A DNA stretch of 64,000 nucleotides from RYN-230 sp963770535 (lineage in GTDB: Bacteria; Actinomycetota; Actinomycetes; Streptosporangiales; Streptosporangiaceae), in the NCBI GenBank assembly GCA_963770535.1, contig CAVYPZ010000007.1, forward strand, positions 868,001 to 932,000, given 5' to 3'. Shown in pieces: positions 60,657-64,000 of the stretch. The position numbers and the translations under genes are program-made. The notes beneath the pieces were generated by a model. That model worked only from the letters and a program-made list of their open reading frames with translations, was not told the DNA's origin and did no database searches. How positions within the stretch are numbered: the first letter of the stretch is position 1; each line of letters starts with the position of its first letter.

Positions 60657-61352
60657 GTGGAACCGTCGTTGGACCGGCGACGGGGCCGGGGGCGCAGGCG
60701 GTCAGACGTTGAGGAACCGCTGGCGGTCCGAGGCCTGCTGCATGATCTTGGCCATCAGATGACGACACTGTCATACCTGGTCGAGGCGGTGCGGGGGGAC
60801 GTCGAACTGCCCGGGGACGCGGGCTCCCGGCTCGAGTTGCTGTCACTGGAGATGTCCCGGCTGCTGGACATCATCGCGCAGGAGATCCCGTGCGGTGCCG
60901 GGGTGCCGGCGGTGGCCGAGGTCGGGCTGCGCTCACTGGCCGGCCAGGTCACCAAGCTGGCCCGGATCGCGCACGAGACCTCGGTGATCCTGGAGCCCGG
61001 GCCGGAGGTGACCGTCCGGGCCAGCCCGGCCCTGCTGTGGCGGGTGCTGACCAACGTGGTGGACAACGCGGCCCGGGCCGCGGGGCCGGATGGCCGGGTA
61101 GGGGTTACCGTCTCGGCCGCCGGTGACCGGGCGGCGGTCGATGTGATCGACGACGGCCCGGGTTTCGGCCAGGGGCCTCCGGGGGTGGCCGCGCTGGGGC
61201 TTGGCGTGGTGACCACGCTGCTCGAGTCGTGTGGCGGCGAACTGGAGGTCCGGGCGCCCGAATCGGGCGGCGCGCATGTCCGGGTCGTGGTGCCGGTGCA
61301 GCCCGCGCCGGGCGTCCCGGCCCCCGGCGGGACAGCCCAGGTGGTCCCGTGA
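60657..61352 (+). CDS. Small soluble sensor histidine kinase
   Basis: A 231-residue kinase without any transmembrane or sensor domain. GLLHDLGHQMTTLSYLVEAV is the dimerisation helix with His29. LLWRVLTNVVDNAARAA is the N box, IDDGPGFG the G1 box and ALGLGVVTTLL the G2 box of the HATPase. It must take its signal from a partner protein. Its TGA overlaps the GTG of the response regulator that follows, making a tight two-component pair. The GTG start has a loosely placed AGGGGGAA upstream. The 162 bp before it hold only the inverted repeat at 60491. Confidence 0.88.
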   Translation: MEPSLDRRRGRGRRRSDVEEPLAVRGLLHDLGHQMTTLSYLVEAVRGDVELPGDAGSRLELLSLEMSRLLDIIAQEIPCGAGVPAVAEVGLRSLAGQVTKLARIAHETSVILEPGPEVTVRASPALLWRVLTNVVDNAARAAGPDGRVGVTVSAAGDRAAVDVIDDGPGFGQGPPGVAALGLGVVTTLLESCGGELEVRAPESGGAHVRVVVPVQPAPGVPAPGGTAQVVP

Positions 61353-62140
61353 CCGGGCTCGTGATCGGCGACGACCACAGTGTCTTCCTGGACGCGATGT
61401 CCGCCGTCCTGCTCCAGCGCGGTTACCAGGTCACGGTGGCCCGCAGCGTGACGGACACCATCGAGACCGTGCGCCGGACCCAGCCGGACGTGTGCCTGAT
61501 CGACCGGCACTTCGCCGAGGACAACGGGATCCTGGCCATCAGCGCGCTGCTCGCCGCGAGCAGCCGGACCAAGGTGCTGGTGGTCAGCGCCGACCCGGAC
61601 ACCGAGGGGATCCGGCAGGCTCTGCACGCCGGGGCGTCCGGGTACCTGCACAAGACCCGCGGGGTGGCCGCGCTGACCCGGGCCATCGACCGGGTGCAGC
61701 GCGGCGAGGTGGTGGTCGACGTGCCCAAGCCCGGGCCGGCCCGGCTGGCGCCCCGGCAGGACGATGCGCACCGGCTGGCCGCGTTCCTCACCGTGCGTGA
61801 GCGCGAATGCCTCGAGCTCCTGGTGGAGGGCCTGGACACGGCCGGGATCGCCACCAAGCTCGGGGTGTCGCCGGCCACGGTCCGCACCCATGTCCAGTCC
61901 CTGATGACCAAGCTCGGCGTGCACTCCCGGCTGGAGGCGGCGTCCTACGCGGTCCGCTACCGCCTGCTCGACGACGACGAGGTGACCCGCTTCCGGCCGG
62001 CCGGCACCGGCTTAAGCCGCGGCCAGCGGCGCCGGGCCACCCGCGCCACGGCGATCAGGCCGGCCGTGGCCAGGGCCGCGAGCAGGAGCCCGTCCACGAT
62101 CCGCCGCGCCAGGTCGGGCGGGGTCGCGGCGAAGCTGTAG
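61349..62140 (+). CDS. NarL/LuxR-type response regulator
   Basis: The partner of the kinase. Receiver: LVIGDDHSVFLDAM (D8, D9), CLIDRHFAEDNG (phospho-acceptor D52), VVSAD and YLHKTRG (Lys). The HTH is FLTVRERECLELLVEGLDTA, then LGVSPATVRTHVQSLMTKLG. As read, the frame runs to 62140 with a basic tail that lies antisense to the next gene. If the CCGGCCGGCCGG string near 62000 has one base too many, the protein instead ends ...FRPAAPA at a TAA at 62013-62015, which is more natural. Its natural end is therefore uncertain. Confidence 0.87.
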   Translation: MTGLVIGDDHSVFLDAMSAVLLQRGYQVTVARSVTDTIETVRRTQPDVCLIDRHFAEDNGILAISALLAASSRTKVLVVSADPDTEGIRQALHAGASGYLHKTRGVAALTRAIDRVQRGEVVVDVPKPGPARLAPRQDDAHRLAAFLTVRERECLELLVEGLDTAGIATKLGVSPATVRTHVQSLMTKLGVHSRLEAASYAVRYRLLDDDEVTRFRPAGTGLSRGQRRRATRATAIRPAVARAASRSPSTIRRARSGGVAAKL

Positions 62141-63579
62141 GAGTCGGTGGTGAGCGTGCCCGCGGAGAACAGGGCCAGGCCGAAGCTCAGCCCGCTGGCG
62201 CCCGCAGGCACGGGTGGCGTCGACCAGCGGGCCCGGGACCAGCTTCCGCTGGCCGGGAAGTACGGGCTCGACGTCCAGTACACCCAGCGCCCCGTCCAGG
62301 TCCGGTAGTAGACCGAGTACTGGGTCCGGGCCGTCGACTGGTACCAGCTGCCCAGGGTGTAGGACCGCCCCGGCCGGACCGGCAGCGAGCACTGGCCCAG
62401 GTCGAACTGGGGCAGGAGCTTGGCGTCCCCGCTGTGGTAGCCGGTGATGGTCAGCCGCTCCCCCCAGCGTCCTCCGTGGCTGTCCGCGGTGTGCTGCCAG
62501 CGGACGGTGTTGCGCCCGTATCCCCCCTCCATCCAGCATCGCGGGGTATTGGCCGGGGATGCGGACGTGGCCTCCAGCGAGGCGCCGACCGCGCCCGAGG
62601 GGGCGACCGACTCCAGCGACGGGTTGACGACCCCGTGCGGCGCGGCCGGCGCGACGCGCGGCGTGGGGCGTGCCGGGTCGCCGGTCACCTGGTCCACGGT
62701 GCGCACCACCGTCCCCAGCCGCTGCCGGCGGGCCAGCCACCGCGCGAACGAGTCCATCATCGTGGCGCGCACGGCCAGGCCGCCGCACCCGCTACCGCTG
62801 CACACGTGGTGGAACACCAGCGGCAGCCAGCCGCCCTGCCGCCCGGCAGCGGTGACGGTGCGCTCGAGATCGCCCAGCGTCCAGGAGCTGTCCACTTCCC
62901 CGGCCGTCGGCAGCGCCATCAGATTGCGCGGCGGGATGCTCTCGGTGAGGGCGCAGCCGGGACAGCCGGGTGCGCGCAGCCCCACCACGCTCCGGGCGCT
63001 GGTGTAGCCGCAGCCGCGGACGATGGCCTCGGCCCGCGGGCTGACCGCCCCGCCCGGGTAGGCGAAGGACGCTGCCCGGTATCCCCAGCGGGCCAGGATC
63101 GAGCGGCTTTCGCAGACCTGCCGCCGGGCCTCGGCCGTGCTCAGCGCGGTCAGCCGCAGGTGTGACACTGTGTGGCCGCCGATCTCGTTCCCCTCCGCGG
63201 CCAGCTGGTGCAGGTCGGGACGGGTCACGTAACCCGGTGTCCCGACCGCGCCGGTGATGATGTAAAAGGTCGCGGGCAGCCGGTAGCGGTGCAGTATGCG
63301 GGCCGCGGCCATCTGGTCGGCGTCCCCGTCGTCGAACGTCAGCGTGACCACGGTGCGCGGGGCGTGTCCCGCGCTGCCCCGGCTGGCGGCGGCAGAACCC
63401 TGGCCGGGGATCACCACGGACAGGGCGAGGGTCACCACGGCCAGGCTGACGGCCAGCCCTCTGATGGCGGGCCGGCGGCTGCCCGGCCGCGGGCCATGCG
63501 CCCGCGGGCCATGCGCCCGCCGGCCAGGCGGCCAGGGGCCATGGCCTGGCCACCAGCGTGGCCTCCGAGCCTGCCGCAA
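61957..63579 (-). CDS. Secreted polysaccharide deacetylase with C-terminal beta domain and anchor
   Basis: A 540-residue CE4 protein. A long basic head with HGPRAHGPR repeats precedes a hydrophobic export segment (LAVSLAVVTLALSVVIPG). The NodB domain follows: VTLTFDDGDADQ, GGHTVSHLRL and ASFAYPGGAVSP. Residues about 320-480 form a carbohydrate-binding-like beta domain (NPSLE start, MEGGYGRNTVRW, WYQSTARTQYSVYY). A C-terminal hydrophobic helix and basic end (LLLAALATAGLIAVA) would anchor it. It is convergent with the response regulator, with 3' overlap. It likely deacetylates the exported polymer outside the cell. Confidence 0.88.
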   Translation of the reverse strand: MRQARRPRWWPGHGPWPPGRRAHGPRAHGPRPGSRRPAIRGLAVSLAVVTLALSVVIPGQGSAAASRGSAGHAPRTVVTLTFDDGDADQMAAARILHRYRLPATFYIITGAVGTPGYVTRPDLHQLAAEGNEIGGHTVSHLRLTALSTAEARRQVCESRSILARWGYRAASFAYPGGAVSPRAEAIVRGCGYTSARSVVGLRAPGCPGCALTESIPPRNLMALPTAGEVDSSWTLGDLERTVTAAGRQGGWLPLVFHHVCSGSGCGGLAVRATMMDSFARWLARRQRLGTVVRTVDQVTGDPARPTPRVAPAAPHGVVNPSLESVAPSGAVGASLEATSASPANTPRCWMEGGYGRNTVRWQHTADSHGGRWGERLTITGYHSGDAKLLPQFDLGQCSLPVRPGRSYTLGSWYQSTARTQYSVYYRTWTGRWVYWTSSPYFPASGSWSRARWSTPPVPAGASGLSFGLALFSAGTLTTDSYSFAATPPDLARRIVDGLLLAALATAGLIAVARVARRRWPRLKPVPAGRKRVTSSSSSRR

Positions 63580-63757
63580 TACGTTCCCCCCGGGAGATGC
63601 CCCCTACCCCGCCGCCAGCCAGGCCCCCAGGCTAGGCCAGCGGGCTGGCGGTGCCGTCCCCCGTCCGGGTGAGCGCGGCTACCTCATACGCGTCTGGGCC
63701 TGGGCCGTCCGGGGGAGCCACCGGGTGAGGCGCGCGCAGCAGGCTGCCCCGGTTGAA

Positions 63758-63771
63758 GGGCCGGTGGGCCC
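63758..63771. promoter_or_regulatory. DevR-like palindrome upstream of the polyphosphate kinase gene
   Basis: GGGCCGGTGGGCCC is a perfect 5-4-5 palindrome of the same architecture as the boxes at 11-19 kb, 70 bp before the start at 63841. A weak half-site (CGGAC) sits 22 bp downstream at 63780. Confidence 0.3.
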
Positions 63772-63840
63772 TCGTCACGCGGACGGTGACGTGGTTGACT
63801 CCCAGGCACAGCGCTTGTACGCCCGAGGGGGTGCATCCTG

Positions 63841-64000
63841 ATGGCTCGCAAGGATCACGCAGTGGTGTCCGCGCCAGGCGGGAACCACCAGGTGAAGGCG
63901 GCCAAGGCCGCTAAAGCCGCGAAGGCGGCCAGGGCGGCGAAGGCCGCCAGGGCGGAGCGGCTGCCGCGGCGGCTGTACGAGACCGAGCTCTACCGGCTCC
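63841..64000 (+). CDS. Polyphosphate kinase 2, N-terminus only
   Basis: The frame opens at ATG 63841 (GAGGGGG upstream) and is still open at the window end, giving 53 residues. After a KAAKAAKAARAAKAARAE repeat comes RLPRRLYETELYRL, which matches the start of PPK2 proteins (YExELxxLQxELVxLQ). PPK2 uses polyphosphate to phosphorylate nucleotides. Only the first helix is visible, so the call rests on a short match. Confidence 0.55.
   Translation, partial: MARKDHAVVSAPGGNHQVKAAKAAKAAKAARAAKAARAERLPRRLYETELYRL

Overview
This 64 kb window is high-GC DNA from an actinobacterium. Codons end almost always in G or C, GTG starts and 4-bp ATGA/GTGA gene overlaps are common, and several families are typical of that phylum (F420-type deazaflavin oxidoreductases, DUF397 with an XRE/DUF5753 regulator, a DevR/DosR-type regulator). 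The gene mix suggests a sporoactinomycete such as Streptosporangiales or Streptomycetales rather than Mycobacterium, but the order is inference. No rRNA, tRNA, CRISPR array, phage or intact insertion sequence was seen.

Layout. 0-10 kb is mostly metabolic: an M15-like protein cut by the window edge, two deazaflavin oxidoreductases, a sugar-porter MFS, a single-chain 5-oxoprolinase/hydantoinase, an FMN reductase and a dihydroorotate dehydrogenase-like protein. 10-20 kb looks like a dormancy (DevR/DosR-type) island: four universal stress protein genes, an Acg-like nitroreductase with a Nudix hydrolase, a HAD phosphomutase with a GH65 phosphorylase, an HTH-flavin-binding fusion, and the DevR-like regulator. 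Five intergenic regions in this island carry GGGRC-N4-GYCCC-like palindromes paired at 21-22 bp. 20-24 kb holds decayed gene fragments, a Phd/RelE toxin-antitoxin pair, an SMP-30 lactonase, an amidohydrolase and an unusual arginase-family protein. 24-30 kb has lon and uvrA. 30-39 kb has a quinone-type oxidoreductase, a secreted CAP protein, an aromatic amino acid lyase-like enzyme, a three-subunit form II CO-dehydrogenase-like molybdenum hydroxylase and a MetE-like protein. 39-47 kb has DUF397/XRE, a hydrolase fused to an ABC ATPase with its permease, an amino acid permease and an FHA protein.

47-63.6 kb is an extracellular polysaccharide cluster. It contains two polysaccharide deacetylases, a nucleotide-sugar dehydrogenase, an ATP-grasp ligase, a flavoprotein, a polyprenyl-phosphate sugar transferase, three glycosyltransferases, an NAD-dependent epimerase, a GH18-like hydrolase, and its own histidine kinase and two response regulators. 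A polyphosphate kinase 2 gene begins at the right edge.

Caution on sequence quality. At least thirteen single-base frame changes, nearly all +1 and mostly in G/C-rich strings, interrupt genes whose two halves are otherwise intact. They look like uncorrected read errors, not pseudogenes. Affected genes are entered over their full span with the break position given.
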